From: an uncultured Gammaproteobacteria bacterium
Lineage (GTDB): Bacteria; Pseudomonadota; Gammaproteobacteria; Pseudomonadales; Azotimanducaceae
DNA length: 64,000 nucleotides
Assembly (NCBI GenBank): GCA_913045175.1
Contig: CAJWQG010000002.1
Coordinates: 1-64,000 of the forward strand
Reading direction: 5' to 3'
The notes beneath the pieces were generated by a model. It had not been told where the DNA came from and did not search any database. It was given only the letters and a program-made list of their open reading frames with translations. The position numbers and the translations under genes are program-made. The first letter of the stretch is position 1; the number at the start of each line of letters is the position of its first letter. This document shows positions 35,015 to 43,937 of the stretch, piece after piece.

Positions 35015-35996
35015 ATGAAAACAGCACCACTATCTTTTAATTCTCTATTTCGTTTAATTGTTCTTCTTACTGGATGTTTATCGTTTGCTGCCGTCCAGGC
35101 CGCCGCGAACGACAAATAAGTTGTAGGTCAAATCCAACTCCTTGAAGAAAGAATCGACGATATCAAACTAACACCAGAGCCCCCTGGCCCCCTGGCCCCC
35201 TGGGCGAGTCAGGACCAGCAGGGCCGCAAGGACCAATAGGACCCCAGGGACCTGAAGGACCACAAGGGCCTTCGGGACCGGACCTGAAGGACCCAGAGGT
35301 CCTACAGGATCAACAGGGCCCGTGGGTCCGCCAGGACCGCCTGGTCAGGATGGTGATGACGGACCCTGCTGCCACGCGCTTCAGGGAGATGGCAGTGCAA
35401 CGATCAGCTGCGACGATGGATCAATGGCTTCTGTTTACGATGGAGGTAGTGGATCAGGTGGTGGTGGCGGTGGCGTATTTACCCGATGGGGTAATGGTAA
35501 CCAGCCACCTAATACAACACTGATCTATTCCGGCGTGCTTTACAGTAGTCACTATACTCACAATGGCTCGGGAACCTCGTTGTGCATGGCACCGCATCAC
35601 GACGACCCTGGCGAGCATACCGGTGGTAGCTCGCTCGCAGACTATACCTACCCGGCGTTAACCCATGCACTCACCCCACCAGGTATCACGGGGTACTCGA
35701 GAATCAAATGTGCCGTGATACTCAGTGACTCACCCACCGTAAATGTGGTCGGGACCTGGAACTCGCCACCGGGATGGAGTATCGCCTATAAGGGAATCCT
35801 AATGGGTGCACACTACTCGGAACCCGCGCCGAACGAGCGAAGCTGTGTGGATAGTGACGAATTCGATGACTCATTGGGACATTCCCGTCCCGATGGGGGC
35901 CTCTACAGAGGTACCACCATTGCAGGCGCAAATGGCATGCTGGACAAGTTTGTTCCAACTCGGTTCGTAAAATGTGCAACGCTAATTAAGCAGTAG
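35015..35996 (+). pseudogene. Secreted collagen-like repeat protein, disrupted
   Basis: A signal peptide starts at 35015 (KTAPLSFNSLFRLIVLLTG, then CLSFAAVQAA) after AGGAGC, but a TAA (35117-35119) stops it. The next bases encode a linker [14 protein letters not shown] and then Gly-x-y collagen triplets ([40 protein letters not shown]) that need at least two frame changes, located in C5 and G runs near 35180-35210 and around 35280. From about 35320 the frame is stable: a [10 protein letters not shown] hinge and a Cys-containing C-terminal domain to 35996. The intact ancestor would be an exported trimeric fibre-like protein. Decay, phase variation or sequence error are all possible. Confidence 0.65.
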
Positions 35997-36007
35997 TTGC
36001 ACTCTTG

Positions 36008-36037
36008 GAATCTGGCCGTCTTACGATGGCCAGATTC
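36008..36037. terminator. Bidirectional hairpin between convergent genes
   Basis: GAATCTGGCC and GGCCAGATTC are perfect inverted repeats around a 10-base loop; GTC/GAT can extend the stem to 13 bp with a TTAC loop. It lies between the stop of the collagen-like gene and the stop of the amidohydrolase on the other strand. There is no U-tract on either side, so it may be a transcript-end stabiliser rather than a classic terminator. Confidence 0.55.
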
Positions 36038-36058
36038 GGCAGGCTTCACCTCGAACAA

Positions 36059-37741
36059 CTATCCTCGCTGAAAATCTCTGATGACTTCACCGGGGCGTTG
36101 TCCGGTGAACTCTCCGTTCTCGATCACAACTTCACCGTTAACCAGCGTCGCCACAAAACCAGTACTGTTAGTAACGACTCGTCCAACGTTATGGGGAAAG
36201 TCATTTACATAATAAGGCTGTTGGCTACCTAAATTCTCATAATCAATAATATTGATATCAGCATGCCACCCTTCACGCAGTTCTCCCCGTTGCTTCAACC
36301 CGAGAATCTGCGCCGACTTGCCGGTAATGCGATGAACAGCTTCCGGCAGGGTAAATATCTCTCTTTCTCGCGTGAGTTCGCTGAGTAGAAATGTCATCGA
36401 GTCCGCATCGGTGAAGTACCCCACATGCGCGCCCGCATCCCCCACTGCCGGTATGCAGTGCGGCTGCTTCATAAAGCGCCACTGATATTCCAGCTCTCGC
36501 GCGAGACCCCAATAGTTGAAGAACTCCCGACCTTCCGATTGCCAGACCCTTTCCACATAAACACGGATCGGGTCTTCGCCGGCGCGGTCTGCAATCTGCT
36601 GCAGGCTCATCTGCCGGTCCATATCCCAGTTGGGCGCTGCGTCCGTCCCAAGGGCGTGAAAATACTGCGCTTCCATTCCATCACTAAAGCCGTATTCATT
36701 TCCCTCGCTGACCAGCTTTTCTCGCAAGTCGCTGCCATCGAGCGCGTCAACACGATCCGCCAACGTCGGCAGCCCCATTAATTCATTCCACGCTGGCGTA
36801 TCAAAGGGTACGCGCCGCGCAAGCCCAAAGAACGTATGACTGGGCCTTGTATGGCAAGCCGGGTTAATGCGAAGCCCATTTTCGTTTTGCTCAGCGACAA
36901 ACTCTGGTATACGCGTCGTTGCTCCACCGCCGGCCGTAAACAGCACCTGACATCCGAGTTCACCCGCGGTTCTTAACATCTCCAGATCGATATCGAACCG
37001 GGTCTGCATATCGGGCACAACCTGGAACATCGCGCCCTCACCACCGCCCTCGATAATGGCTCGTTGAATGGCAGTCGTCTCGCGCAGATCGGCGAACGTT
37101 CCCGGCGTACATCTGCCATCGGGTACCTTGTGCATCAAGAATCGTGACGATGAGAATCCTGCGGCTCCCTGCTCCACGGACTCTCTAACCAAGCGACAAA
37201 TCTGGTCCAGCTGATCATCGGTCGGTTGCGCCCCCTCATCCATGCTCGCATCGCCCATGACTTCCAAACGGATGGGAGAATGACCCGCCATACCACAAAA
37301 ATTTAATGTTGGATTGAGAGACTCTACGGTGTCGAGATACTCACCATAGCTTGTCCAGTTCCAGGGCAGGCCATCGATGATAGCAGCCGCTGAGATGTCC
37401 TCGACGGCTTCCATGATCTCGGCAAGGAAGCGCTGGTTCTCTTTACACACAGGAGCGAATGAAACACCACAGTTACCGGTGAGTACGGTCGTCACACCGT
37501 GATAGGAACTCGGCGTTAACTCTGGCTCCCAACCGACCTGCGCGTCCAGATGTGTGTGCAAATCAACGAAGCCCGGCGTGACAATTTTGTCCGTTGCATC
37601 AATCGTGCGACCGGCCTCAGCATCCTCTATTCTGCCTATTCTTGAAATGCGCCCCTTGTCTACCGCAACGTCCGCTTGAAACGCTTCGACGCCGCTTCCA
37701 TCGAGCACCGTACCATTCTTAATGATCAGGTCATGCGTCAT
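36059..37741 (-). CDS. N-acyl-D-amino-acid deacylase family amidohydrolase
   Basis: The 560-residue enzyme starts DLIIKNGTVLDGSGVEAFQA and has the metal motif VDLHTHLDAQVGW near 59-71, the GVTTVLTGNCGVSFAP segment near 84 and GDAGAHVGYFTD near 437 with the catalytic Asp. These are features of D-aminoacylase and related dihydroorotase-like amidohydrolases that cleave N-acyl groups. It is longer than dihydroorotases and lacks a signal peptide. It is preceded on the strand by a PAT-type transporter with a 40-nt gap. Two homologs lie in tandem at 47.6-51.1 kb. Confidence 0.88.
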   Translation of the reverse strand: MTHDLIIKNGTVLDGSGVEAFQADVAVDKGRISRIGRIEDAEAGRTIDATDKIVTPGFVDLHTHLDAQVGWEPELTPSSYHGVTTVLTGNCGVSFAPVCKENQRFLAEIMEAVEDISAAAIIDGLPWNWTSYGEYLDTVESLNPTLNFCGMAGHSPIRLEVMGDASMDEGAQPTDDQLDQICRLVRESVEQGAAGFSSSRFLMHKVPDGRCTPGTFADLRETTAIQRAIIEGGGEGAMFQVVPDMQTRFDIDLEMLRTAGELGCQVLFTAGGGATTRIPEFVAEQNENGLRINPACHTRPSHTFFGLARRVPFDTPAWNELMGLPTLADRVDALDGSDLREKLVSEGNEYGFSDGMEAQYFHALGTDAAPNWDMDRQMSLQQIADRAGEDPIRVYVERVWQSEGREFFNYWGLARELEYQWRFMKQPHCIPAVGDAGAHVGYFTDADSMTFLLSELTREREIFTLPEAVHRITGKSAQILGLKQRGELREGWHADINIIDYENLGSQQPYYVNDFPHNVGRVVTNSTGFVATLVNGEVVIENGEFTGQRPGEVIRDFQRG

Positions 37742-37781
37742 ATCACTATCTCTTATTACTGCTAAATGTAGAAATTCGGTC

Positions 37782-39053
37782 TTACGACAGCACCACCTCT
37801 ACACGCTCCCGTTCCTGGACCAGTGCTTCTATGCGATCGAATTTGATAACATAGAATACCGCGGCCACAGCGGCGATAACACTCGCAAAAGGAAAGAAGT
37901 AGACCCAGCCTATTTGTGATGCAACCACACCGGAAAGTGATCCTGACACCCATGCACCGAAATGCATAAAGCTCGATTGCAGGCTGTAGTCTGTGCCCGC
38001 CTGAGCCTTGGATGCCCAGCGGTACCGAGAGATGCTGGCGGTATAGTTGAAGAGGCCCGTCGCAAAACCCAGCAGTGACACCATCGCAATTAACATGGGC
38101 AGGACCGGCAGCTCGAACAGAGCGAACGCGCAGAACATTGCACCCTCGAGCGGTAGCGCAACAACACTAATTAACGTGGTGTAGCGAAACCCGATCCGAT
38201 CGATGAGCCAGGGGGTCGCAACTGCTGCCAAGGCGGAACCAACAATGCTGGAAATCGGTGCAAGGATGCCAAACTGAATCAGCGTTAAGCCCTTGTCCGC
38301 AAAGAAGGGGCCGGTCATTGAACTCATAAACACAACGCCAAAACCCCACATGAAGCCAAACGGTAAAATGAATCTGGAATAGTCCTTTCGCTTCAGCGCC
38401 TTGATTAGATCTGGTCGTTCGCCACGAGCCTGACGCTCCTGACTCGCAATTGGTCGTGGCGGTTCCGGGCGGATGATTGCTGGTATCGCAGCGACAAGCA
38501 GAAGCGCCGCGGCCGCAAACATCGTGGGTGACCAGCCAAAGGTTTCCACCAGGGCGATCGTGCCCGCACCCATCACCCCGGCCAGGGCACCCAGAAAGTT
38601 AATAATCGACGTGCCAACCGGGCGCTCCGTGTCGCTCATCGATTCTGCTGCATAGGCATCAACGGCAATATCCTGGGCCGCCATCACGAAGGATTTAAAA
38701 ACCAGAACCGCGATAATGATGTATACCGCTGCCAGAGAAGGCGGAATCCATGCGAGCACCGCATAAGACATCGCACCGATGATCGTGCAGGGAACGATCC
38801 AGGTTTTGCGATAGCCAAATCGCAAGCTTCCAAAATTATCTACCACTAGCGCAATCAACCACTTGAACCAGCGCGGTATGTTGGGAAGCGCCAGCAACCA
38901 GAACATATCCAGTGGGAGCCCTTCTTTCCTGAACATGAAAGGCAGGGCAGTGGCGGTGAATGCATAGGGGAAGAACTGCGCCATATGAAGCAAACCTATC
39001 ACTACCAGTTTGGGGTAATCTTTCTGCTCGGCCGTTGTATAAGAACGCGCCAT
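37782..39053 (-). CDS. MFS transporter of the PAT/AmpG-like group
   Basis: A 423-residue membrane protein with about 12 hydrophobic segments. The N-terminal block MFRKEGLPLDMFWLLALPNI and WLIALVVDNFGSLRFGYRK is typical of peptide/acetyl-CoA/muropeptide (PAT, AmpG-like) transporters, with the ALVVDNFG motif replacing the usual MFS loop. It probably takes up an amide or peptide-like small molecule. The adjacent downstream amidohydrolase could act on it. A close paralog at 52.3 kb is on the other strand and also near deacylase genes. Confidence 0.85.
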   Translation of the reverse strand: MARSYTTAEQKDYPKLVVIGLLHMAQFFPYAFTATALPFMFRKEGLPLDMFWLLALPNIPRWFKWLIALVVDNFGSLRFGYRKTWIVPCTIIGAMSYAVLAWIPPSLAAVYIIIAVLVFKSFVMAAQDIAVDAYAAESMSDTERPVGTSIINFLGALAGVMGAGTIALVETFGWSPTMFAAAALLLVAAIPAIIRPEPPRPIASQERQARGERPDLIKALKRKDYSRFILPFGFMWGFGVVFMSSMTGPFFADKGLTLIQFGILAPISSIVGSALAAVATPWLIDRIGFRYTTLISVVALPLEGAMFCAFALFELPVLPMLIAMVSLLGFATGLFNYTASISRYRWASKAQAGTDYSLQSSFMHFGAWVSGSLSGVVASQIGWVYFFPFASVIAAVAAVFYVIKFDRIEALVQERERVEVVLS

Positions 39054-39126
39054 GAGGGATCTTAAAATTTCCTAGCTTGAATCCACCCTGCATGCATTCA
39101 CTACAAAAGTAAAGCAAATAGAATCC

Positions 39127-40356
39127 CTACTGGTCAGCGACCGGAACCTGCTGCATATCCAACTTCCACAAGGAAGAAAAGGCCGCCACGAGCACCACAA
39201 CAATCATCATTGCAGTCGCGCTACAAAGTAGCGCGGTAGCGGGGCCGAGCCAGGCAGCCATGTATCCGGAAAAGAGCGCACCGATCGGACCCGCACCCAT
39301 GTAAGAGAACGAAAAGAGCGCCATGACTCTCGCTCGCTGATCGGGTGGCGATAGTTCCTGCACGATACTCCTCGAGGTCGTTACCGATAATCCACCAGCC
39401 AAACCCCAAAGGGCAACACTGACAAACAGACTAACGAACCCGGTCGCAAGGGCAGCACTTGCAAGGCCCAGTGCGCCTACGCAATGTGAAACAAGAAGTG
39501 CCCGACCCTGTCTGCGGATATCGCCAATCCGCATCAGGCAAATAATCATGAACACCAGCCCTCCTGAGTTTGCAAGGTTGGTCCATGACAGCAGAGTGGA
39601 ACCTCCACCGTATACCTCACGCAGAAGCAGGGGCATTGTTACCATGTAGGAACTCATGAAAAACAAACCCATCGCGCAGTTAATGATCAGCACCGCTCGA
39701 GTAGCGGGCGTTCGCTTCACTGTCTGCATTCCAATCGCGATGGAAAGCCATATGTGTTTGATGATGTGATGTTCCCTCGCTACGGGTCGAACTCTGGGAG
39801 CATCTATTTTTGCCAGGGCACCGACGCCTACCAACAGCACAGCGCCTTGAATCACCAGTATGACCACCGCACCAGACCTGTCAGCGAATGATGCAATAAA
39901 GAATCCGAGCATCATGATTGCGAATTGCGTCATGGTGGATAGCACAACCGTTCGTTGAATTCGACCTTCAGCAACCAGGGGTAGCAGACCGTCTCTCGCC
40001 GGAGTGACAATCGCCTGGGCACACCCCAGACCAAAGGCCGCCATCAACAACACAGAATAACTAAACAGATCAAGGTAGATGACAACAGCAAGCGACAAAG
40101 CACATGCGGCTGCAAGACCCTGCCCAATAATAGCCACGGGTTTGCCACCGAACTGGTCCGCCAGGCTGCCACCGATCAATATCAGAAACATGACCGGCGC
40201 GAGCAGAGTCATCTGCGCAATACCAACCATTTCCGCGGGTTCCCGCAATACGATGGTCACAAGCCAGGCAAAGGTAACTCCCTGGAGGCCGTAGGAGAGG
40301 AACCAGGAACCTGTGCTTATCAGAAAAAAGTGTAACGGTTTACCGCGTGATGCCAT
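39127..40356 (-). CDS. MFS transporter
   Basis: From the ATG at 40356 (MASRGKPLHFFLISTGSWF) the product is about 409 residues with 10-12 membrane segments and the conserved inter-helix loop GSLADQFGGKPVAIIGQ. A longer frame reaches 40467 but its extra residues are not hydrophobic and would overlap the neighbour fully. The type resembles DHA3-like drug or metabolite exporters and permeases. The start overlaps the end of the DUF547 gene by 17 nt, so it belongs to the same transcript. Substrate unknown. Confidence 0.82.
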   Translation of the reverse strand: MASRGKPLHFFLISTGSWFLSYGLQGVTFAWLVTIVLREPAEMVGIAQMTLLAPVMFLILIGGSLADQFGGKPVAIIGQGLAAACALSLAVVIYLDLFSYSVLLMAAFGLGCAQAIVTPARDGLLPLVAEGRIQRTVVLSTMTQFAIMMLGFFIASFADRSGAVVILVIQGAVLLVGVGALAKIDAPRVRPVAREHHIIKHIWLSIAIGMQTVKRTPATRAVLIINCAMGLFFMSSYMVTMPLLLREVYGGGSTLLSWTNLANSGGLVFMIICLMRIGDIRRQGRALLVSHCVGALGLASAALATGFVSLFVSVALWGLAGGLSVTTSRSIVQELSPPDQRARVMALFSFSYMGAGPIGALFSGYMAAWLGPATALLCSATAMMIVVVLVAAFSSLWKLDMQQVPVADQ

Positions 40357-41092
40357 TAAGTGCCCAATCGTAGTTGAGGTTAGGCTTGATGTCGGAAAAT
40401 TCCAACTCCGGCAGGCGGGTCCGAATAAATTCCTCAACACCACCACCGGCTTCAAAGTCACCCGCATACCATCTAAACAGTTTGGTCACCCTTAGTGTAT
40501 CGCCATCAATAAGCGCGCCTTTTCCTTTTTGTTGGAAGATACCCCGAAACTGATCCAAAAGCTGAGCATCGAGCCTATCTGCCTGGTACGCCTCGCGACG
40601 CAGGTCCGGGCAACTTACCGACGCACAGTTAACGGCAAAGTGAATTAACGGTTCATCGTAGCTACGAATAATGTCGTGCTCGATATTATCCAGCGTCAAT
40701 TCGGCCGAAGGCGTCATCAACACAATTTGATCCCATGGGCCACGGAACAGATTGCCGATGTCACGGATGCTATCAACCGGCCAGTGGTCAATGACTAATT
40801 GAATAGTAAGGATATTGTATGCATTGATGTAGAAGGCCAGGTGTTCATCCCGCGTCTGCAGGCGGGCTAAGTCAAACGTCCTGATTTGCTCCACTACCTG
40901 AGCGAAACGTTTACTCTTAGACAGCCCTGGGTAATCAACGAGGTTTACCGGTACGCCATTTTTCTCGCCGGGAGACACAAACTCTTTAAGAACATTATTG
41001 TAGTTACCCCAGTCCGGGGACTCTGCTAGGCACACAGGTGTCAGCAGCAACAACACCAGGGCTCTAACAATAATTCGCGACCTCCCTGTCAT
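40340..41092 (-). CDS. DUF547 family exported protein
   Basis: The 250-residue protein has an N-terminal hydrophobic signal (IIVRALVLLLLTPVCLAES; the cysteine could be a lipobox variant, not convincing). The DUF547 core is recognisable from LAFYINAYNILTIQLV (about 84-99), NLFRGPWD, LDNIEHDIIR and the CASVSCPDLRREAYQ cysteine segment (about 152-166). The family is periplasmic and of unknown function. It overlaps the LLM oxidoreductase gene by one base (TGATG) and the MFS gene by 17 nt, so it is locked into this operon. Confidence 0.85.
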   Translation of the reverse strand: MTGRSRIIVRALVLLLLTPVCLAESPDWGNYNNVLKEFVSPGEKNGVPVNLVDYPGLSKSKRFAQVVEQIRTFDLARLQTRDEHLAFYINAYNILTIQLVIDHWPVDSIRDIGNLFRGPWDQIVLMTPSAELTLDNIEHDIIRSYDEPLIHFAVNCASVSCPDLRREAYQADRLDAQLLDQFRGIFQQKGKGALIDGDTLRVTKLFRWYAGDFEAGGGVEEFIRTRLPELEFSDIKPNLNYDWALNGITR

Positions 41093-41985
41093 CAGCGGCC
41101 AGCTACACCCTGAATAAATTGATCCATGATGTCGAACGCATATGAGTTGGAACCAAAGTTGTTGTCCGGGATGATCAGTTCATCCACGCCGATCTCCGCA
41201 TATTGTTCTACCATCGCCCTGACTTCCGATATGTTGCCAACCAGCGCGGGCCTAGCCGCTTCACGACTCCTAATCTCCCGGTTCAACACCTCATCATCAC
41301 TCAGGTAGAGCATCACAGCTGCAGAACGTTGAATTTCCTTCGGATCACGGCCTACCGTTTCGCAATGTCGCTCCAGAACGCTCATCTTGTGTTTCATATC
41401 CTCCACAGACCCGTACACGTTCCACTCGTCTGCATGTTTAGCGGTAATTTTCAGCGTCATCTTCTCACCACCACCGCCGACCATAAGTGGTAATGGGTCC
41501 TGCAAAGGTTTTGGTGCCAGGGTCGCTCTATCCAGCTGATAGAACTGACCGTCAAAATTACTCTCCAGTTCTGTAAAGAGTTTCTTGATTACCTCGCACG
41601 CCTCATCGAGCCGTCGAAGTCGCTCCGTTACGTTATAGAACGGGATGCCATACCGGCTGTGTTCATACTCATTCCATCCTGAACCTAGCCCCAATACAAC
41701 GCGCCCGCCGCTAATGTGATCTAACGTTGCGGCCATCTTCGCCAATACCGCGGGATGTCGAAAGGTGTTGCTACTCACCAATGTACCGATGCGAACTCGC
41801 GGCACCTGCGCGGCGAGGCCAGATAGCGTAATCCATGCCTCGAACTTCGGGATGCTCGAGTCTTCGGCTGCCGTGAAGTGATCGGTGAACCACACGCCAT
41901 CCCAACCGGTGCGCTCGGCGTGATTAGCGCGCTCTACAAGCTCACCAAAGCGCTGTATTGATTTCAGGCACAGACTGAATCTCAT
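41092..41985 (-). CDS. Luciferase-like (LLM) flavin-dependent oxidoreductase
   Basis: The likely start is the ATG at 41985 (MRFSLCLKSIQRFGE), giving about 297 residues; the frame extends further to 42018 without a better site. GGGGGAGGACC before the ATG is a strong, G-rich ribosome site. Family segments are WFTDHFTAAED, VRIGTLVSSNTFRHPAVLA and VGGGGEKMTLKITAKHADEW, closely matching the protein at 21.8 kb. The cofactor may be FMN or F420. Its stop overlaps the DUF547 start by one base. It begins the operon running to 36.1 kb. Confidence 0.87.
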   Translation of the reverse strand: MRFSLCLKSIQRFGELVERANHAERTGWDGVWFTDHFTAAEDSSIPKFEAWITLSGLAAQVPRVRIGTLVSSNTFRHPAVLAKMAATLDHISGGRVVLGLGSGWNEYEHSRYGIPFYNVTERLRRLDEACEVIKKLFTELESNFDGQFYQLDRATLAPKPLQDPLPLMVGGGGEKMTLKITAKHADEWNVYGSVEDMKHKMSVLERHCETVGRDPKEIQRSAAVMLYLSDDEVLNREIRSREAARPALVGNISEVRAMVEQYAEIGVDELIIPDNNFGSNSYAFDIMDQFIQGVAGR

Positions 41986-42060
41986 GATGGTCCTCCCCCG
42001 TAAGGCCACTGTTCGCAAGTTCCTGACACCAAGCGTACAATGAACCGCAATGTATCGCGA

Positions 42061-42066
42061 GGGGGG
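42061..42066 (+). promoter_or_regulatory. G6 tract as ribosome site of the 42.1-kb PhyH gene
   Basis: Six G lie 8 nt before the ATG at 42075. The tract can pair with the 16S anti-Shine-Dalgarno through GGGG-type contacts. It is one of several such tracts at starts between 42 and 60 kb. Confidence 0.5.
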
Positions 42067-42074
42067 ATACGCTT

Positions 42075-43094
42075 ATGTCAGAAGCCACAACCACGACGGC
42101 CGACTCCGGCTATGATCGTGTCTGGAATGAAGTTTCCGATCTGGGTCTTGAGCGCTTTGCCAGGGAACTGGATGACTTTGGTTACACTGTAGTCCCACCA
42201 GAGATCGCCACGCCAGAGGGCCTCGCCGAAAGAATGCTTGAGGCCTGCCTTGATATTGCCGAACGACGAAACGGCGTACGACCTGATCTTGCCACTGGCG
42301 ATACCCACGCGCACCTCGGCATCGAGACCACCGGCACCACTCGAAAGAAGGGGGGCAAACTCAAAGGCCGAATGCCGGAAATGACTAAAGACAGCGATTC
42401 GCCGGTCGGAGACGTGATGCAATGTATCCTCACGGAAGATCAGGTATTCGAAGAGGGTCTCATGAATCCGGTATTGCTGGCGCTAGCATCCTACCTGTGT
42501 GGCTATCGTATGGTTTTGTCTGGCATGGCATGCTGGATGAAGGGTCCTAACGATACCCCGTTTGGTTTGCACTCGGATTCACCCGAACCATCACCCATGC
42601 CGCCGCAGTCATTCGTGACCCAGTGCACCTACGTACTGACCGACTACAGCCGTGAGAATGGTGGCCTCGTGATCGTACCCGGTAGTCACAAACTCTGCCG
42701 GCACCCGGAACCAGAGGAATCAAGGATCGGCGAGGATGGCAACCCGGATGCCGTGGTTGTCGAGGCCAAAGCGGGTTCTCTTGTCGTCTGGCACGGTAAT
42801 ACCTGGCATGGCTCATATAATCGCACCGCGCCAGGGCTGCGGGTCAGCGTTACCAACTTCATGGTGCGCCCGTTCATTCATAAGCTAGAAGAGTTAAGTG
42901 GAAACCTACCACAGGAAATGCTTGATCGAAATTCAGCGCGGTTTGCGCTGGTAACCCAGCATGGTCTTACTCCAGGTCGTCTGAGCCAGAACGATGGCGC
43001 GGAGAAAGTCGCACGCGCCAACAAGTATATTGCAGCGTTTGAGAAAGAATCCGGAACAAAATATAGAGCCGGCAAGAACGACTATTTCAACTAG
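42075..43094 (+). CDS. Phytanoyl-CoA dioxygenase (PhyH) family oxygenase, IPPEIANPNGLA subfamily
   Basis: The 339-residue protein has PPEIATPEGLAERMLEACLD near 40-59 and NGVRPDLATGD, placing it in the same PhyH subgroup as the 28.6- and 33.9-kb genes. The iron motif is FGLHSDSPEPSPMPPQS near 170, and the distal His is in NTWHGSYNRTAPGLRVSVTN near 250. A Lys/Gly-rich insert (RKKGGKLKGR) near 98 separates the two. The G6 tract 8 nt before the ATG serves as the ribosome site. Its 3' end overlaps the convergent PhyH gene by 8 nt. Confidence 0.87.
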   Translation: MSEATTTTADSGYDRVWNEVSDLGLERFARELDDFGYTVVPPEIATPEGLAERMLEACLDIAERRNGVRPDLATGDTHAHLGIETTGTTRKKGGKLKGRMPEMTKDSDSPVGDVMQCILTEDQVFEEGLMNPVLLALASYLCGYRMVLSGMACWMKGPNDTPFGLHSDSPEPSPMPPQSFVTQCTYVLTDYSRENGGLVIVPGSHKLCRHPEPEESRIGEDGNPDAVVVEAKAGSLVVWHGNTWHGSYNRTAPGLRVSVTNFMVRPFIHKLEELSGNLPQEMLDRNSARFALVTQHGLTPGRLSQNDGAEKVARANKYIAAFEKESGTKYRAGKNDYFN

Positions 43095-43917
43095 CGCCCA
43101 CGTGCTGATCTAACCAGACTTTTAAGGGGACATCTTCGTCCTCGGGAGAGGTATACCCAAAGCCACCGTTCGGACTGGCACCAAGCAATTGACGGCGAAT
43201 CGGATCAGAACGGTTCATGTAGTGCGCCACCGTCATATTGTCTCGGGGCTTCAGCCAACGATAGCTGTAGCCAAGGAACAACGCTCTGCGCGTTATATCC
43301 GAGAAATTCTGGCCTGCAGAGTGCCACAGGCGTCGATCGAACATCACTGCATCACCCGCTGATACCAGAACCGGCGTCGCATCTGGATGTTCTTCATTTT
43401 TGTCTGCCGGTAACGACAGTTCATTCTTCAAATGACTACCTGGAATAACGTGGAAATTTCCTCGTCCAGTTTCAGAAACATCCGTGATGAAAAAACCAAT
43501 CTTGACTGAGATGCGCGGCCGAGGATCGCTTTCAATATCGATGTTGATTCGGCCGCTGTCCTGATGCCAGCCCAGTCGGCGCGGCTTGAAGTCCACTGGC
43601 AATGGCGGTGAAACAATATAGTGAGAATGGTATAGCGCAATATGCCAACCAAGAATTCCCCATACCTTGGGAAACGTAGTCGGATAGTCTATAAGTTCCA
43701 GCAGCAGGTCTTCTTCCCCGATGACATCCAGCCAGTTGCCTCCCCCCAGGCTCGTATCCTTATCATAGGGGCGCTTGGTCTCTACCTTCTTCAGCGATTC
43801 CTCGACACGAGATCGAAGATCCGCAGGTAACGCTTCTTTGATAATCAGATAACCCTGCGTCTCGAAAAACGTACGCTCTTCATCAGACAGCAGGTGTTGT
43901 AAGCAACGTTCATCCAT
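43087..43917 (-). CDS. Phytanoyl-CoA dioxygenase (PhyH) family oxygenase
   Basis: A 276-residue PhyH protein. His-x-Asp is in LGWHQDSGRINIDI near 136-138 and the distal His in MFDRRLWHSAGQNFSDITRR near 213, with the Arg in TRRALFLGYSYRW. FHVIPGSHLKNEL lies between them. It does not belong to the IPPEIANPNGLA subgroup. It overlaps the tail of the convergent PhyH gene by 8 nt. An aldo/keto reductase lies upstream on the same strand with 20 nt between, suggesting oxygenation and carbonyl reduction are coupled. Confidence 0.86.
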   Translation of the reverse strand: MDERCLQHLLSDEERTFFETQGYLIIKEALPADLRSRVEESLKKVETKRPYDKDTSLGGGNWLDVIGEEDLLLELIDYPTTFPKVWGILGWHIALYHSHYIVSPPLPVDFKPRRLGWHQDSGRINIDIESDPRPRISVKIGFFITDVSETGRGNFHVIPGSHLKNELSLPADKNEEHPDATPVLVSAGDAVMFDRRLWHSAGQNFSDITRRALFLGYSYRWLKPRDNMTVAHYMNRSDPIRRQLLGASPNGGFGYTSPEDEDVPLKVWLDQHVGAS

Positions 43918-43937
43918 CGTTACGGCAGCACCTGTAG

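Noticed and set aside
35180-35330. CRISPR-like or satellite repeat array in the GGACC-rich tract
   Set aside because: The repetition is codon-level Gly-Pro repetition of collagen-like sequence, with no regular spacer.
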